Shown here: piece after piece, positions 1-11,083 of the stretch
Layout: every line of letters begins with the position of its first letter
How positions within the stretch are numbered: the stretch's first letter is position 1
Origin: Candidatus Syntropharchaeum sp.
GTDB taxonomy: Archaea > Halobacteriota > Syntropharchaeia > Syntropharchaeales > Syntropharchaeaceae
Direction of reading: 5' to 3'
Length of the DNA: 64,000 nt
Assembly (NCBI GenBank): GCA_026134025.1
Contig: JAOQII010000001.1
Span: forward strand, 1-64,000
Notes under the pieces: generated by a model
Seen by the model: the letters and a program-made list of their open reading frames with translations, nothing else
The model's database searches: none
What the model was told of the DNA's origin: nothing
Program-made: the position numbers and the translations under genes

Positions 1-1
1 A

Positions 2-133
2 TTCCATGAGAGCCTGGATACCAAACACTATCTCCAAACACCAGAAGATGCCTTCTGGAGCAGGTTGCCGGTAGAGGCAAGGTTAGGTGTTGCATTCAAG
101 CTTTTTGATGAGGTGGTTGGGAATGAGAGGTAG
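2..133 (+). CDS. C-terminal 43 aa of a CDS truncated by the window edge (hypothetical)
   Basis: Open frame from base 2: FHESLDTKHYLQTPEDAFWSRLPVEARLGVAFKLFDEVVGNER, stop TAG 131-133; protein-like composition. Confidence 0.55.
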   Translation, partial: FHESLDTKHYLQTPEDAFWSRLPVEARLGVAFKLFDEVVGNER

Positions 134-647
134 GGTTTATAAGGTCAAAAATTTCAGGACTACACAAAGAAGATGGAGATATAAGAGAAAATGAACTTTT
201 GCTATTGGTTGAATATCATGATATTAAAGGTCAACACTGGTGTATCAGACAGCTTTTTCGTTTTCGAACCCCAGGCAGATGCAGAAATTATTCCTGAACG
301 TACACTCATTGTATTTCCTCCATATCACGAATATCACGAATTTCCATCAGATTCCAACACTTCTTCGCCAACCCAGATCTCTCTGCCCACGCAAACACCT
401 TAAAGATTGAGGAGTAGAGGTGTAAGATAGACCTCCCCTTGTGGCTGCACATGCTACATCAAAAAACAGCTAAAAGGCGTGAAAATTTCCGAGAGGGGGG
501 ACTGTGGAACCGCATAAGTGAAGTTTACCATTCCTATTCCTGCACCGAGAGCATGAAACACGATCAGTAGCTTTGGGGATACGATACTTCACAAGACAGG
601 GTATATCGCAAGGATGCGGTAGAGGGAATGCCTTCAAAAAGAAAAAA

Positions 648-998
648 TTACCCCTTCACCTCCACCCACTTCCCCTCTCCTTCAAACAACTTAACAGCAA
701 CAAGCTCCAAACCTTCATTAAGCCCACTCTTGAGTGCATCCCGTATGTACAGTGCAATATACTCGGCGGTCGGGTACTCAATCACCTCGTTGATGTATCT
801 GTGATCGAGTTCCTCGATGATATGCTTTAAGATACGCTTTAAATCTGCAAAATCGACCACAAACCGCGTATCAGGGTTAATTTCACCCTCCACAACGATC
901 TCAACCCTGTATGTGTGGCCATGCACGTTCCTGCACTTACCGGGATAATCGGGTAGTGAGTGAGCAGCATCAAAAGGAAGAGAGATACCAATTTTCAT
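648..998 (-). CDS. queD: 6-pyruvoyl-tetrahydropterin synthase / QueD family protein
   Basis: FDAAHSLPDYPGKCRNVHGHTYRVEI zinc-binding His motif, 116 aa. Confidence 0.85.
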   Translation of the reverse strand: MKIGISLPFDAAHSLPDYPGKCRNVHGHTYRVEIVVEGEINPDTRFVVDFADLKRILKHIIEELDHRYINEVIEYPTAEYIALYIRDALKSGLNEGLELVAVKLFEGEGKWVEVKG

Positions 999-1017
999 CG
1001 TTAACTACCTTTGTGGC

Positions 1018-1791
1018 CTACCAGAGGTGGGTACATTCACCAGAAACCACCTTAACGAGGCTACCATTTGTAAGTTCCAGTATCAGCGCCCCTTCTCGAT
1101 CGATACCAACCGCTTCACCCTCGAACGTGCTCCCAACCGTTCTGATCCTGACAAGTTTTCCGATCGTTGAAGACCTTCGGCGCCACTCATCCATGATCTC
1201 ATCAAATGCTTCTGCCCTGAAACGATCATAGACGTTCTCAAACTCATCAAGCAGCCTGCAAATAAACTCCTCTTGAGGAATCTCTTCTCCAAGCTCAGCC
1301 ATAACCGAGGTTGCGATATCTCTGATCTCCTCTGGAAACTCACTTTGCGCTACATTGAGGTTTATTCCGATCCCGACGATACAATCCTCCCTCGTCCCAT
1401 CCATATCAACCTCGGTTAAGATCCCTCCAACCTTCTTATCATGAATCAGAATGTCGTTGGACCATTTTATCCGTGCATCGATACCATAGGAGGATATGGC
1501 TCTGGAAACTGCAACGCCTGCCACCATGACGAGCCTCGCGATCCGTGATACATTGATTTGAGGTCGCAGTATGATCGATAGATGAACCCCCTGATCCGAT
1601 GAGAACCAGAGATGATCGTATCGCCCCCTGCCGTGCGTCTGCCTGCCTGTTATGACGACTGTTCCCTCTGCCTCTCCGCTTCTGGCAAGTTTCTTTGCCT
1701 CATCGTTTGTCGACGGAAGCGTCTCAGCGTAATGGATCTTTCGCCCGATGTAAGCTGTGTTCAGACACCCCTCGATAACCTTTAGATCGAT
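1018..1791 (-). CDS. birA: Biotin--[acetyl-CoA-carboxylase] ligase (BirA/BPL); true N-terminus lies upstream of the ATG-based ORF
   Basis: Frame reads IDLKVIEGCLNTAYIGRKIHYAETLPSTNDEAKKLARSGEAEGTVVITGRQTHGRGRYDHLWFSSDQGVHLSIILRP...KWSNDILIHDKKVGGILTE: STNDEA, GRGR and KWPND-like motifs. No ATG/GTG/TTG in frame before 1527. Confidence 0.85.
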   Translation of the reverse strand: MDLKVIEGCLNTAYIGRKIHYAETLPSTNDEAKKLARSGEAEGTVVITGRQTHGRGRYDHLWFSSDQGVHLSIILRPQINVSRIARLVMVAGVAVSRAISSYGIDARIKWSNDILIHDKKVGGILTEVDMDGTREDCIVGIGINLNVAQSEFPEEIRDIATSVMAELGEEIPQEEFICRLLDEFENVYDRFRAEAFDEIMDEWRRRSSTIGKLVRIRTVGSTFEGEAVGIDREGALILELTNGSLVKVVSGECTHLW

Positions 1792-1793
1792 CT

Positions 1794-3281
1794 TTACACC
1801 TCCTTCATCGTAGAAAATACCGCGGCTGCAACCGCAGCAATCCGTTTTTCATCCTCTGCAAGTCGCTTAACTCTTTTATCCATGAATATCTCCGTCAGCC
1901 TCTTTTCCAGGCTTTCATGCGTTCTAATGAATCGCTTTGTATCATCAAAGACCTCTGGATGCTCATCCAGAAAGTGTGTCGTAAGTTCCCCTCTCATGAA
2001 CGCCTCGTTTGTCATCATCGCCTTGTGGAATGGGATATTCGTCTTTGGACCCATCACAAGATACTCAAGTAGCGCACGCCGCATCCTGATAATTGCATCC
2101 GCTCTGGTCCTCCCCCATGTGACCAACTTGGAGATCATCGAGTCGTAATATGGCGGAATGACATAGCCCATGTAGACGCCACCATCGAGTCGCACACCTG
2201 GTCCGCCTGGTGATCGATAAGCTGTTATACGCCCGGGCGAAGGTGTGAATTCGAGTGGATCTTCTGCGTTTATCCGACACTCCATCGCCCAACCTCTTAT
2301 ATTGATCTCATCCTGTGTATAGGACAAGGGTTCACCAGCAGCGATCCTGATCTGATCTTTCACGAGATCGATACCTGTCACCATCTCTGTTACAGGATGT
2401 TCCACCTGTATCCTTGTATTCATTTCCATGAAGTAAAAGTCACCTTCAGAGTAAAGGAACTCGATCGTTCCAGCATTTACATAATCAACCGCTATCGCAA
2501 CATGAATTGCGGCATGCCCCATCTTCCATCTCAATTTCTGTGTCATCACAGGGGATGGGCTTTCCTCAATCAGTTTCTGATGCCTGCGCTGGATCGAACA
2601 CTCCCGCTCACATAGGTGTACAAAATCTCCCTGCTCATCTGCGAGGATCTGAAACTCGATGTGACGTGGATTTTTAAGATATTTCTCAAGGTATATCGTG
2701 GGATCCCCGAACGCAGATCTCGCCGTTTGCTGGGTTGACGTGATAGCATTCGGGAGATCTTCTGAATTTTCAACGACGGTCATACCGATACCGCCACCAC
2801 CACCAGAGGGTTTTATGAGGACAGGAAAACCAATCTCCTTGGCAACCTCGACCGCCAGATCAACATCCGTTATCGCACCGCTTCCCGGGGTGACAGGGAT
2901 ATCAGCACGCTCCATAATTTCTCTTGCCTGGATCTTGCTCCCCATAAGCTCTATTGAGTGGCTCGATGGCCCCACAAATTTTATTCCAGCCCCCTCACAC
3001 GCTCTCACAAACTCGGCATTCTCAGCGAGAAATCCATAACCTGGGTGAATCGCCTCGGCACCTGAGATCTCGGCAACCTCGATGATCCTGTCGATGTTGA
3101 GATAACTCTGAAGCGGTGAAGGTGGCCCAATACAGTACGCTTCATCTGCATATTTCTTGAATAGCGCGTTCTCATCGGCTTCGGAATGGACAGCAACGGT
3201 TGATATGCCGAGTTCTTTGCATGCGCGCATAATCCGTATAGCGATCTCACCACGGTTTGCGATAAGTAACTTTCTAAACAT
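1794..3281 (-). CDS. pycA: Biotin carboxylase (pyruvate carboxylase subunit A / acetyl-CoA carboxylase type)
   Basis: [26 protein letters not shown]..., ATP-grasp [30 protein letters not shown]. Confidence 0.93.
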   Translation of the reverse strand: MFRKLLIANRGEIAIRIMRACKELGISTVAVHSEADENALFKKYADEAYCIGPPSPLQSYLNIDRIIEVAEISGAEAIHPGYGFLAENAEFVRACEGAGIKFVGPSSHSIELMGSKIQAREIMERADIPVTPGSGAITDVDLAVEVAKEIGFPVLIKPSGGGGGIGMTVVENSEDLPNAITSTQQTARSAFGDPTIYLEKYLKNPRHIEFQILADEQGDFVHLCERECSIQRRHQKLIEESPSPVMTQKLRWKMGHAAIHVAIAVDYVNAGTIEFLYSEGDFYFMEMNTRIQVEHPVTEMVTGIDLVKDQIRIAAGEPLSYTQDEINIRGWAMECRINAEDPLEFTPSPGRITAYRSPGGPGVRLDGGVYMGYVIPPYYDSMISKLVTWGRTRADAIIRMRRALLEYLVMGPKTNIPFHKAMMTNEAFMRGELTTHFLDEHPEVFDDTKRFIRTHESLEKRLTEIFMDKRVKRLAEDEKRIAAVAAAVFSTMKEV

Positions 3282-3291
3282 GTATGACCCC

Positions 3292-4005
3292 CTACCTATT
3301 CTCAACTCGATCGATGATCTGTCCTATCCCTGTGACCAGCGTATCGATTATGATCTCACCTTTTTCACGGCTTGCAAGCGTTGCATCACCCATCACACCG
3401 CTTGTCATAAAATCACGTGCATCTCTTAGAACGATACCTGCTGGAAAGTCGGGATGTTCACAGACCGCTTTATCGGGTTTCACAAGTTCAGCTTTAAGTG
3501 CAAGCATCATCGAGGTCTCAACCTCGCCCGCATGCTTATCTTCATGGTCCTGGATAACTCCTTCAAGTCCTGCAAGAAGTTGTGGTATGATAATGATAGC
3601 CATCTTGAGGTCTTCAAACCGTTTGAGAAGTGCCTGAGCTGCAACCTCCAGCGCTGCAACCTGGGCAGATCCGAGATGCCCTGGTAGAATTATGATGTTC
3701 CTGAATCCGTGCCCATAGAGCGATTCACAGACGTCCTCGATCAGGGCGTTCATCGTCGAAAATTTTAGCGTCAATGTCCCGGCAAATTGTGCGGTAGACC
3801 TGCAAACACCATAGTTTATCGTTGGTGCGATGAAGATCTCTCTTCTCTCAGCAACCCGTCTTGCTAGTTCCTCTGCGATCAAAGCATCAGTTACAAGCGG
3901 AAGGTGATACCCATGCTCCTCTGTTGAGCCACATGGCAAAATCACACTTTTACACGTATTGAGGGTGGATTCTACTTCCTTCCAAGTCATCGATGAGAGG
4001 TACAT
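3292..4005 (-). CDS. Creatininase family protein (possible ArfB-like formamide hydrolase)
   Basis: [55 protein letters not shown]. Confidence 0.82.
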   Translation of the reverse strand: MYLSSMTWKEVESTLNTCKSVILPCGSTEEHGYHLPLVTDALIAEELARRVAERREIFIAPTINYGVCRSTAQFAGTLTLKFSTMNALIEDVCESLYGHGFRNIIILPGHLGSAQVAALEVAAQALLKRFEDLKMAIIIIPQLLAGLEGVIQDHEDKHAGEVETSMMLALKAELVKPDKAVCEHPDFPAGIVLRDARDFMTSGVMGDATLASREKGEIIIDTLVTGIGQIIDRVENR

Positions 4006-4866
4006 TCAGCCCATCCAGGAACGCTGTAAAAGAAGAAGATCCTCGGTGCTGAGCTTCTCCCCACGTTTGAACTGGCCATATACCTCTTTTGCCTTCTTCT
4101 TCGATTCGATCCGATCTTTGAAGGAATAATCCTCACGCATCTTCTTCTTCAACCCATTTATCAGCTTATCAAAGTCCCTGATCTCGCGCTGATGCTTGAT
4201 AAATATTTTGTGTTCAAGATCTGCCCTCTCCTGGGCTTTAATAAACATTCTGTGGGCGTCATCCGCTTCCTTTCTGACCTTATCAATCCTTCTGAAGGTT
4301 GAAAGCATCTTGTCATGGTGTTCCTGAGCCACCTTGGCAGCGCTTGTGACCTTCTCGTGATATATATGTGCCTCTTCACGAAGTGACTGGGCTTTATCCA
4401 GGAGTTCTTTCAGCTTCTCATTCTGGGCAATCTCGCGCTTTCGACGCTCAAACTCTTTCTGGAGTGATGTGATCCGTTCAACAAGCTGCCGCTCCTTATC
4501 CGCCTTCAAAACCTCAACCTGCTGCTTAAACTCAAGCCGATCCAGTTCTTTTTGCAGTTCCTCAAATGATTTGATACTCCCCATGTTATGTTTCATACGA
4601 AGTTTGTCAATCTCGGCATAGTACTTGTTCGACTCTTCGTTCAATTTATCCCGCATCGGCTTATTCTCGGCGACTGTCCTGTTGTACTCCTCACGTTTCG
4701 CCTTATGCTCCTGTGCCTCGGCGATAAGCTCTCTGGTGAGTTTGTTCAGTTCATCCCGCTTCGAAGCCCAGTCACTCGCCTCAGAATTGAGTTCGTTTCG
4801 CCTGAGTTCAGCCTCTTCGGCAATCTTGACAAGCTTCTGTCGCTTTTCCTCCAACTCCTCTAACAT
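4006..4866 (-). CDS. Archaeal coiled-coil protein (COG1340-like)
   Basis: 286 aa almost entirely heptad-rich charged coiled coil. Confidence 0.7.
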   Translation of the reverse strand: MLEELEEKRQKLVKIAEEAELRRNELNSEASDWASKRDELNKLTRELIAEAQEHKAKREEYNRTVAENKPMRDKLNEESNKYYAEIDKLRMKHNMGSIKSFEELQKELDRLEFKQQVEVLKADKERQLVERITSLQKEFERRKREIAQNEKLKELLDKAQSLREEAHIYHEKVTSAAKVAQEHHDKMLSTFRRIDKVRKEADDAHRMFIKAQERADLEHKIFIKHQREIRDFDKLINGLKKKMREDYSFKDRIESKKKAKEVYGQFKRGEKLSTEDLLLLQRSWMG

Positions 4867-4911
4867 CCTGTAGACAACTCCCTGCTAGTGAAGATACTTT
4901 TTTTTGTAACA

Positions 4912-6216
4912 CTATAAAAACTTGTCCATCCAGTTCGCTGCGATGACATCTGGATAAGGGTCACCACCATCAAATGAGTAACAGACAGTATTAAATGATT
5001 TCTTGATCTCAAGAGCCATTGCTTTTAACCGGGATGGATCTTTTTTATCGATGAGTGCAAGCTTTATAATCTCTGCGATTGCGACCATCTCAGACTCCCT
5101 CATTCCTATGCGGGTCAACTCCTGGAGACCGAACCTTAATCCCGATGGATTCTCAGGATCCAGCTTATCGGATGGCAGTATATTCTTATTTGCGATTATT
5201 CCTGACTTTTCAAGCCGTTTGGCACAATAGCTACCAGCACCGCAGTTTGTAACATCGACGACGACCTGGTGCGATTCCGTGAAACCGAGAGGTTCACATC
5301 GCACATCGAATCCACGTTCATAGAGCGCCTGGGCAAATGCCTTTGCATTCTTTATCGTCTGCTTTGCATAATCCTTCCCGAAGGTGCGCATCTCAAGTAA
5401 AGCGATCGTGAGGGCTGTTAAGTGATGAAGGTGGTGATTACTGACCGTTCCAGGAAATACAGCCTGATCAATCCTTTTTGCAAGCTCAGCTTTGCAGAGT
5501 ATTATCGCACCCTGCGGTCCTGGAAACGTCTTGTGAGTGGATCCTGTCATAACATCTGCACCCTCTCTTAACGGATCCTGAAATTCACCTCCTGCAATGA
5601 GCCCCAGGACGTGAGCGCCGTCATAAACAATCTTAGCGCCGACCTCGTCTGCCACGCTTCGCGCCTCTTTGACAGGATGCGGAAAGAGAAAAACACTCGC
5701 ACCGAAGAGAATGATCCTTGGACGGATCTCCCTGATCTTTTTGACCATCTGATCTGGATCGATGTTCATCCGCTCTTCATCGAAGGGGTGATCATAATTT
5801 ACAAGCCCCCGTATACCTGCTGCTGAATATTCTACATGGCTTATATGTCCGCCTGTTGGGACGCTGAGGGTCATGATTTTATCTCCTGGACTGGCAAGCG
5901 CAAAGAACGCTGCGATGTTTGCAGTGACCCCTGAGATTGGCTGGACATTTGCATGCTCTGCTTTGAATAGTTTTTTTGTGGAGTTTATCCCTTCACGTTC
6001 GATTATATCGATGTATCCACACCCCTGATAGAACCGCTCATCGACAAGCCCCTCTGCATACCTGTGGCTGAAATCTGTCATCAAGAGCCGCCTCACGATC
6101 GAGCTTGTCACGTTCTCTGAGGCTATCATGGGAAGCGAATCTCTAAATAGCGCCGTATGGCCCTTCACAGCATCCATTATAATCTGTATTTCATCTCTTA
6201 CCTCATCAAAACGCAT
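4912..6216 (-). CDS. glyA: Serine hydroxymethyltransferase
   Basis: PLP motif [16 protein letters not shown]; start at [11 protein letters not shown] avoids overlap with the next gene. Confidence 0.92.
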   Translation of the reverse strand: MRFDEVRDEIQIIMDAVKGHTALFRDSLPMIASENVTSSIVRRLLMTDFSHRYAEGLVDERFYQGCGYIDIIEREGINSTKKLFKAEHANVQPISGVTANIAAFFALASPGDKIMTLSVPTGGHISHVEYSAAGIRGLVNYDHPFDEERMNIDPDQMVKKIREIRPRIILFGASVFLFPHPVKEARSVADEVGAKIVYDGAHVLGLIAGGEFQDPLREGADVMTGSTHKTFPGPQGAIILCKAELAKRIDQAVFPGTVSNHHLHHLTALTIALLEMRTFGKDYAKQTIKNAKAFAQALYERGFDVRCEPLGFTESHQVVVDVTNCGAGSYCAKRLEKSGIIANKNILPSDKLDPENPSGLRFGLQELTRIGMRESEMVAIAEIIKLALIDKKDPSRLKAMALEIKKSFNTVCYSFDGGDPYPDVIAANWMDKFL

Positions 6217-6217
6217 C

Positions 6218-6640
6218 TCACTCACCCATGATCTGAAGAATGACCCGTCGATCTCTTGCTTTGTTATCAAGCTCAATGAAGACAACCTGCTGCCACGTCC
6301 CTAAACTCATCCTGCCACCTGTGATCGGAACCGTGAGACTTGGTCCGAGAAAAGCGGCTCTCACGTGCGAATGCCCATTTCCATCATGCCATCTCATCTC
6401 ATGCCCGTATTTTATATTCTTAGGAAATAATCGCTCAAGTGCATCAGGAATATCTTGCAGAAGTCCTGGCTCATACTCGATCGTCGTTATGGCAGCGGTC
6501 GATCCAGGTACGAATATTGTAACAATCCCGTTTTGAATACCAGACCCGCCGATCTTTGCATCAACCTCCATCGTAAGATCATGAATATCAACCTCGCCCC
6601 TGGTCATGAACGTAATCTCAGATGTTACAACCTTACTCAT
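6218..6640 (-). CDS. YjbQ/UPF0047 family protein
   Basis: [21 protein letters not shown]...[23 protein letters not shown]...[12 protein letters not shown]. Confidence 0.9.
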   Translation of the reverse strand: MSKVVTSEITFMTRGEVDIHDLTMEVDAKIGGSGIQNGIVTIFVPGSTAAITTIEYEPGLLQDIPDALERLFPKNIKYGHEMRWHDGNGHSHVRAAFLGPSLTVPITGGRMSLGTWQQVVFIELDNKARDRRVILQIMGE

Positions 6641-9600
6641 CCTCAGACCTCCTTCTCGAAAGCCCTATTGTAATCTTAACGCCTTCAACATCCCACTCCT
6701 TAATCGTGTCACCTGAACATGCAAGATCCACACCGAGTTCAAGTTTTGCAGCCCGCACCTCAGATGATATATGATCAATCCAGGGAGATATCAGTTCCAC
6801 AACCACCGCGTCAGGTATCACAATTGTGAGATCGACCTTATCTTCCATCTTTAGATCCATCTCTTTCCGCATCTCCTGCGATCGCCTTATAACTTCTCTT
6901 GCAAAACCTTCAGCCCTGATCTCACGGTTAAGCTCACAATCGACATACACAACCCCTGCCGTAAAATCGGATACCGAGACATCATCGGGTATCACCTCTC
7001 TGAAGCTGACCATCTCACGTGTGACTGTGATCCCGTCATCGAGTACGTATGACCCGTTTTCCTTTAGAGCGGACTCGACTGCTGCGGCATCAGCGGCTTT
7101 GAGCATCCCGATGACCTTGCCCGCGTCTTTCTTAAAGCTGGGGCCTATCTTTGATGGATCTGGCACGATCTCAATCCCGAGCCGCTCCCACCTCTCATCT
7201 TCAGCAAGAACTGTGATCTTCTTTGTATTCGTCTGCTTCAGAATGACCGCCTCAAAGACCTCAACCGCACTTCTAACATCCGCTGATCCTGACACGATGA
7301 CAACCTCTTTAACAGGCCATCTGAGCTTTCGTTTGAGCTTCTGTCTTGCGTTCAAAACAGCCTCAACGAGCTCTCGCGTGATCCCCATATCTCTCTCAAG
7401 CCTGCTATCGATGAGCTTCTCATCAGCGTTGGGCCACGCGCAGAGGTGAATCGAGACCTCTGCGTCCTCATCAAATCCCCTCACAAGGTTCTGGTAGATT
7501 TCTTCTGCGATAAATGGTGTGAATGGCGCCATCACAAGTGTGAGCGTTTTCAACGTCTCATACAACGTGTAGTAAGCCGCGATCTTGTCAGGATCGTCCC
7601 GCTCTATCCACGTTCTGGGTCGAACGAGCTGGACGTACCATCTCGACAGGTCTTCAAGCACGAACTCTTCTATCGCACGAGCCGCTCTGTGAAGCTCATA
7701 CACCTCTATCGCCTCATCGAGACGCTTTATGAGCGAGTTGACCCGTGATAGCATCCATCGATCCTCGACGCGCAGATGACCCTTTATCGTATCAGGATCA
7801 ACCGATCTCGGGTCAAACGCATCGAGGATCATGTACGGTAATGGGAATCGGTAGACATTCCATAAGATATTGAGCATCCTGTTTCTTGTTGCAACCTCGT
7901 TCCAGTTGAACTTGAGGTCATCCCAGGGTGCATTTGATGCGAGAAGGTAAATCCTGAGGCTATCTGCCCCGTACTTTGATATGACCTCACCCGGCTCAAC
8001 CATGTTCCCGAGGCTCTTTGACATCTTGTTACCAGATTCATCCAGTGTGAATCCATGCATCAGGACGCTTCTGTAAGGTGCAACCCCAAATGAGACAACG
8101 CTCGCACCCAATTGTGAGTAGAACCAGCCGCGGGTCTGATCATGTCCTTCTGTGATCCAGTCAGCAGGCCAGAGCCTCTCAAAATCTTCGCACATGCTCG
8201 GAAATCGCAACGTTGCCCAGGATGCAACAGCAGAATCAAACCAGACATCACAGACATCCTCGACCCGATGCATCACACCCCCACATCCGCTGCATCCAAT
8301 CTCAACCTCATCGACATAAGGTCTGTGAAGCTCGATGTCTCCCTTGATCTTACCAAGCTCTCGGAGTTCATCCTTCCCACCAACAACCTTGAAATCTCCG
8401 CATGAATCACAGATCCAGATCGGGAGTGGGATCCCCCAGTAACGCTGCCTTGAGATACACCAATCCATAGCGCCTGAGACCCAGTCGCGAAATCGTGAGC
8501 GTCCAGCCCATTCAGGATACCACTCAACCTTCTCGATCTCAGATAACATTGTCTCCTTTAGATCAGAGATCTTCAAGAACCACTGCTCGGTTGCACGGTA
8601 TATTATCGGAGTTGTGCACCTCCAGCAGTGACCGTAACGGTGTGTAACCTCTTCACGCCAGAGAAGAAGCCCGCGAGAATCGAGATCGTCAAGCACCCGC
8701 TCATGCACATCCCGCACGTTGAGATTCACATACGCTCCAGCATCTTCGCTGTATCTACCATCCTCCTTAACTGGACAGAATACCGGGAGCCCATACTCCT
8801 GCCCCAGGTCAAAGTCATCTGGACCATGACCAGGAGCTATATGGACGCATCCTGTGTTATCCATCTCAACAAAGTCTGCTGGATAGATGCTATGGTCAAA
8901 CTCCTGCTGTTTTGGGATCAAATCTGTGAGTGGATGCTCGTATCGCATACCTATAAGATCAGCACCAGAGAATCGCTCAATAACCTCATAATCCTCATAT
9001 CTCGCCTTTTTGAGGACAGGCTCTATGAGGTCATACGCAAAAATCAAAATCTCACTTTTTCCTTCTTTGAAAGCTTTGACCTTTGCATACTCGAAGGATG
9101 GGTTTATCGCAACAGCGATGTTCGATACAATCGTCCATGGGGTTGTCGTCCATATCAGGATCGAGGCGTCATCGCCTGAACCTTTGAGTCGGAACCTGAC
9201 AAAGATCGATGGATCACTTCTTTCTGCATATTCAACCTCCGCGTCTGCGATCGCGGTCTCACATCTCGGACACCAGTTTACAACCCTGTAACCTTTAAAG
9301 AGCAGGTTTTTCTCATCAGCCTGCTTCATCGTCCACCATGCAGCCTCGATGTACTCATCTTTCAGCGTCATGTACGGGTCTTCCCAGTTTAACCAGACAC
9401 CGAGACGCTTGAACTGCCGGGTCATTTCATCAAGGTTCTTTAACGCAAACGCTTTACACTCGCTCGTGAACTTCGAGACCCCGAACGTTTCTATATCTTT
9501 CTTCGATTTGAATCCAAGCTTCTCCTCAATCTTAACCTCAATCGGAAGCCCGTGCATATCCCATCCTGCACGATCGATCAGATATTCTCGATGCATCGTC

Positions 9601-9815
9601 CTGTATCTCAGAACCACGTCTTTTATCACCTTGTTCCAGCCGGTTCCGAGGTGAATATTTCCAGTTGTATACGGAGGACCATCAACGAAAAAAAACGGCT
9701 TATTACCCTTATTTTTTTCTCTTGAGATTGAATAGATCTTATTTTTTATCCAGAAATCTTCTATCCTTTCCTCGAGTGATAATGGTTCATATCGTGATTC
9801 GATCTCTCTGAGCAT
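6633..9815 (-). CDS. ileS: Isoleucyl-tRNA synthetase
   Basis: HLGTGWNKVIKD (HIGH-like), DESGNKMSKSLGN (KMSKS), WDMHGLPIE. Confidence 0.97.
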   Translation of the reverse strand: MLREIESRYEPLSLEERIEDFWIKNKIYSISREKNKGNKPFFFVDGPPYTTGNIHLGTGWNKVIKDVVLRYRTMHREYLIDRAGWDMHGLPIEVKIEEKLGFKSKKDIETFGVSKFTSECKAFALKNLDEMTRQFKRLGVWLNWEDPYMTLKDEYIEAAWWTMKQADEKNLLFKGYRVVNWCPRCETAIADAEVEYAERSDPSIFVRFRLKGSGDDASILIWTTTPWTIVSNIAVAINPSFEYAKVKAFKEGKSEILIFAYDLIEPVLKKARYEDYEVIERFSGADLIGMRYEHPLTDLIPKQQEFDHSIYPADFVEMDNTGCVHIAPGHGPDDFDLGQEYGLPVFCPVKEDGRYSEDAGAYVNLNVRDVHERVLDDLDSRGLLLWREEVTHRYGHCWRCTTPIIYRATEQWFLKISDLKETMLSEIEKVEWYPEWAGRSRFRDWVSGAMDWCISRQRYWGIPLPIWICDSCGDFKVVGGKDELRELGKIKGDIELHRPYVDEVEIGCSGCGGVMHRVEDVCDVWFDSAVASWATLRFPSMCEDFERLWPADWITEGHDQTRGWFYSQLGASVVSFGVAPYRSVLMHGFTLDESGNKMSKSLGNMVEPGEVISKYGADSLRIYLLASNAPWDDLKFNWNEVATRNRMLNILWNVYRFPLPYMILDAFDPRSVDPDTIKGHLRVEDRWMLSRVNSLIKRLDEAIEVYELHRAARAIEEFVLEDLSRWYVQLVRPRTWIERDDPDKIAAYYTLYETLKTLTLVMAPFTPFIAEEIYQNLVRGFDEDAEVSIHLCAWPNADEKLIDSRLERDMGITRELVEAVLNARQKLKRKLRWPVKEVVIVSGSADVRSAVEVFEAVILKQTNTKKITVLAEDERWERLGIEIVPDPSKIGPSFKKDAGKVIGMLKAADAAAVESALKENGSYVLDDGITVTREMVSFREVIPDDVSVSDFTAGVVYVDCELNREIRAEGFAREVIRRSQEMRKEMDLKMEDKVDLTIVIPDAVVVELISPWIDHISSEVRAAKLELGVDLACSGDTIKEWDVEGVKITIGLSRRRSEDE

Positions 9816-9825
9816 ACGCTTCGTT

Positions 9826-10734
9826 CTATTTTATCTTAATTATATCTTTCTCTTTGGGTAAAAACCTCGCACCAACACCTCTGATACAGTGGGAAGCAAC
9901 CTTTGATCCGATCACGCCACATCGCTCAGGACGCTCTTCTCTCAGGTATCCGTAGATAAACCCTGCAGCATACGCATCTCCTGCCCCGGTTGTATCGAGA
10001 ACCTCATGGTCTGGGATTTCTTCAGCAGGAACATTGATACGCATATCACCCGCTGCGATATGAGATCCTGCTTTACCACGTGTAACAGCGATGATGCCGT
10101 GACCAACCCCCTGAAGAAGATCACACGCATCCTCAAGTTCAAGTCCTGTAAGCGATGAGAGTTCATCCTCATTGAGGAATATGATCGTGGCATCCTCTAT
10201 CAAACCCTTGAGGTCATCGAATCCGTACTTGAAACAGAGCATCCCTGGCGAGAAACTTACCACAACATCCCCTTTCAGAAGCTTTACAAGCTCAATCTGC
10301 ATCTTTAACTGACTTTTATCGACAAACGAGCTTGTGTGAATCAGACGAGCTCGCCTTAGGTACTCGATATCGATATCTTCGATTGTGAGATCATCATTTG
10401 CACCAGCATCAACATAAAGTGTTCTCTCCCCACGCCGATCGATAAAACCGATCACGGTTCCACTTCGCTTGGAGGGTACACGCTTTATCTGGGTTATATC
10501 AACATGATCACGCTGAAGGTCGCTTAAGATTTTCTCACCCTCAACGTCCTCCCCTACACCGCCGATAAATCCGCACGCAAGACCAAGTCTCGAAAGCCCA
10601 ACGATCGTATTTGCAGCAGAACCACCCGATGATTCCACAAGATCGATTATTCCAATCTCTTCTCCTGGCGCCGCAATTCGTTCAACTCGATAAAGTCTAT
10701 CGTAGTTGAGGGCCCCGAGGCCAATTACATCCAT
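9826..10734 (-). CDS. PfkB/ribokinase family sugar kinase
   Basis: GGSAANTIVGLSRLG and DTTGAGDAYAAGFIYG signatures. Confidence 0.88.
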   Translation of the reverse strand: MDVIGLGALNYDRLYRVERIAAPGEEIGIIDLVESSGGSAANTIVGLSRLGLACGFIGGVGEDVEGEKILSDLQRDHVDITQIKRVPSKRSGTVIGFIDRRGERTLYVDAGANDDLTIEDIDIEYLRRARLIHTSSFVDKSQLKMQIELVKLLKGDVVVSFSPGMLCFKYGFDDLKGLIEDATIIFLNEDELSSLTGLELEDACDLLQGVGHGIIAVTRGKAGSHIAAGDMRINVPAEEIPDHEVLDTTGAGDAYAAGFIYGYLREERPERCGVIGSKVASHCIRGVGARFLPKEKDIIKIK

Positions 10735-10758
10735 TAAAAATAGATATTATGAAGAAAC

Positions 10759-11031
10759 CTACGCGGCAGCTTCTTCCTCCACCCTCATACTCATGTGTCT
10801 CACGATTACGATATCACCAACTGCAACGACCCACCGATGCGGTATCACGATCCCTTTTCCTCCGCCGATATCGAATAGATCATCGTTCACATCACCTATC
10901 GCGATACCAGAGACCTTACGTTCGTTCACATCGATTGTAACATCGTTCACCTGGCCAACCCTCACACCACGATCGGTGTAAACATTGAGACCGTATAAAT
11001 TTGTAAGTTCAATCCGCATCTTCATCCCCAT
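10759..11031 (-). CDS. PRC-barrel domain protein
   Basis: LYGLNVYTDRGVRVGQVNDVTIDVNERKVSGIAI...VPHRWVVAVGDIVIV. Confidence 0.82.
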   Translation of the reverse strand: MGMKMRIELTNLYGLNVYTDRGVRVGQVNDVTIDVNERKVSGIAIGDVNDDLFDIGGGKGIVIPHRWVVAVGDIVIVRHMSMRVEEEAAA

Positions 11032-11083
11032 TACTTTTTTTCATCCACTTTATATATAGTTTTTGCTTAGAAAGACAGAAAAG

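Noticed and set aside
191-640. Short ORFs and AT-rich stretch near the left edge
   Set aside because: No recognisable protein family; 573..830 is antisense to queD; treated as intergenic.
6826-7449. 207-aa plus-strand ORF
   Set aside because: Antisense to ileS; Ser/Thr-rich shadow ORF without family features.
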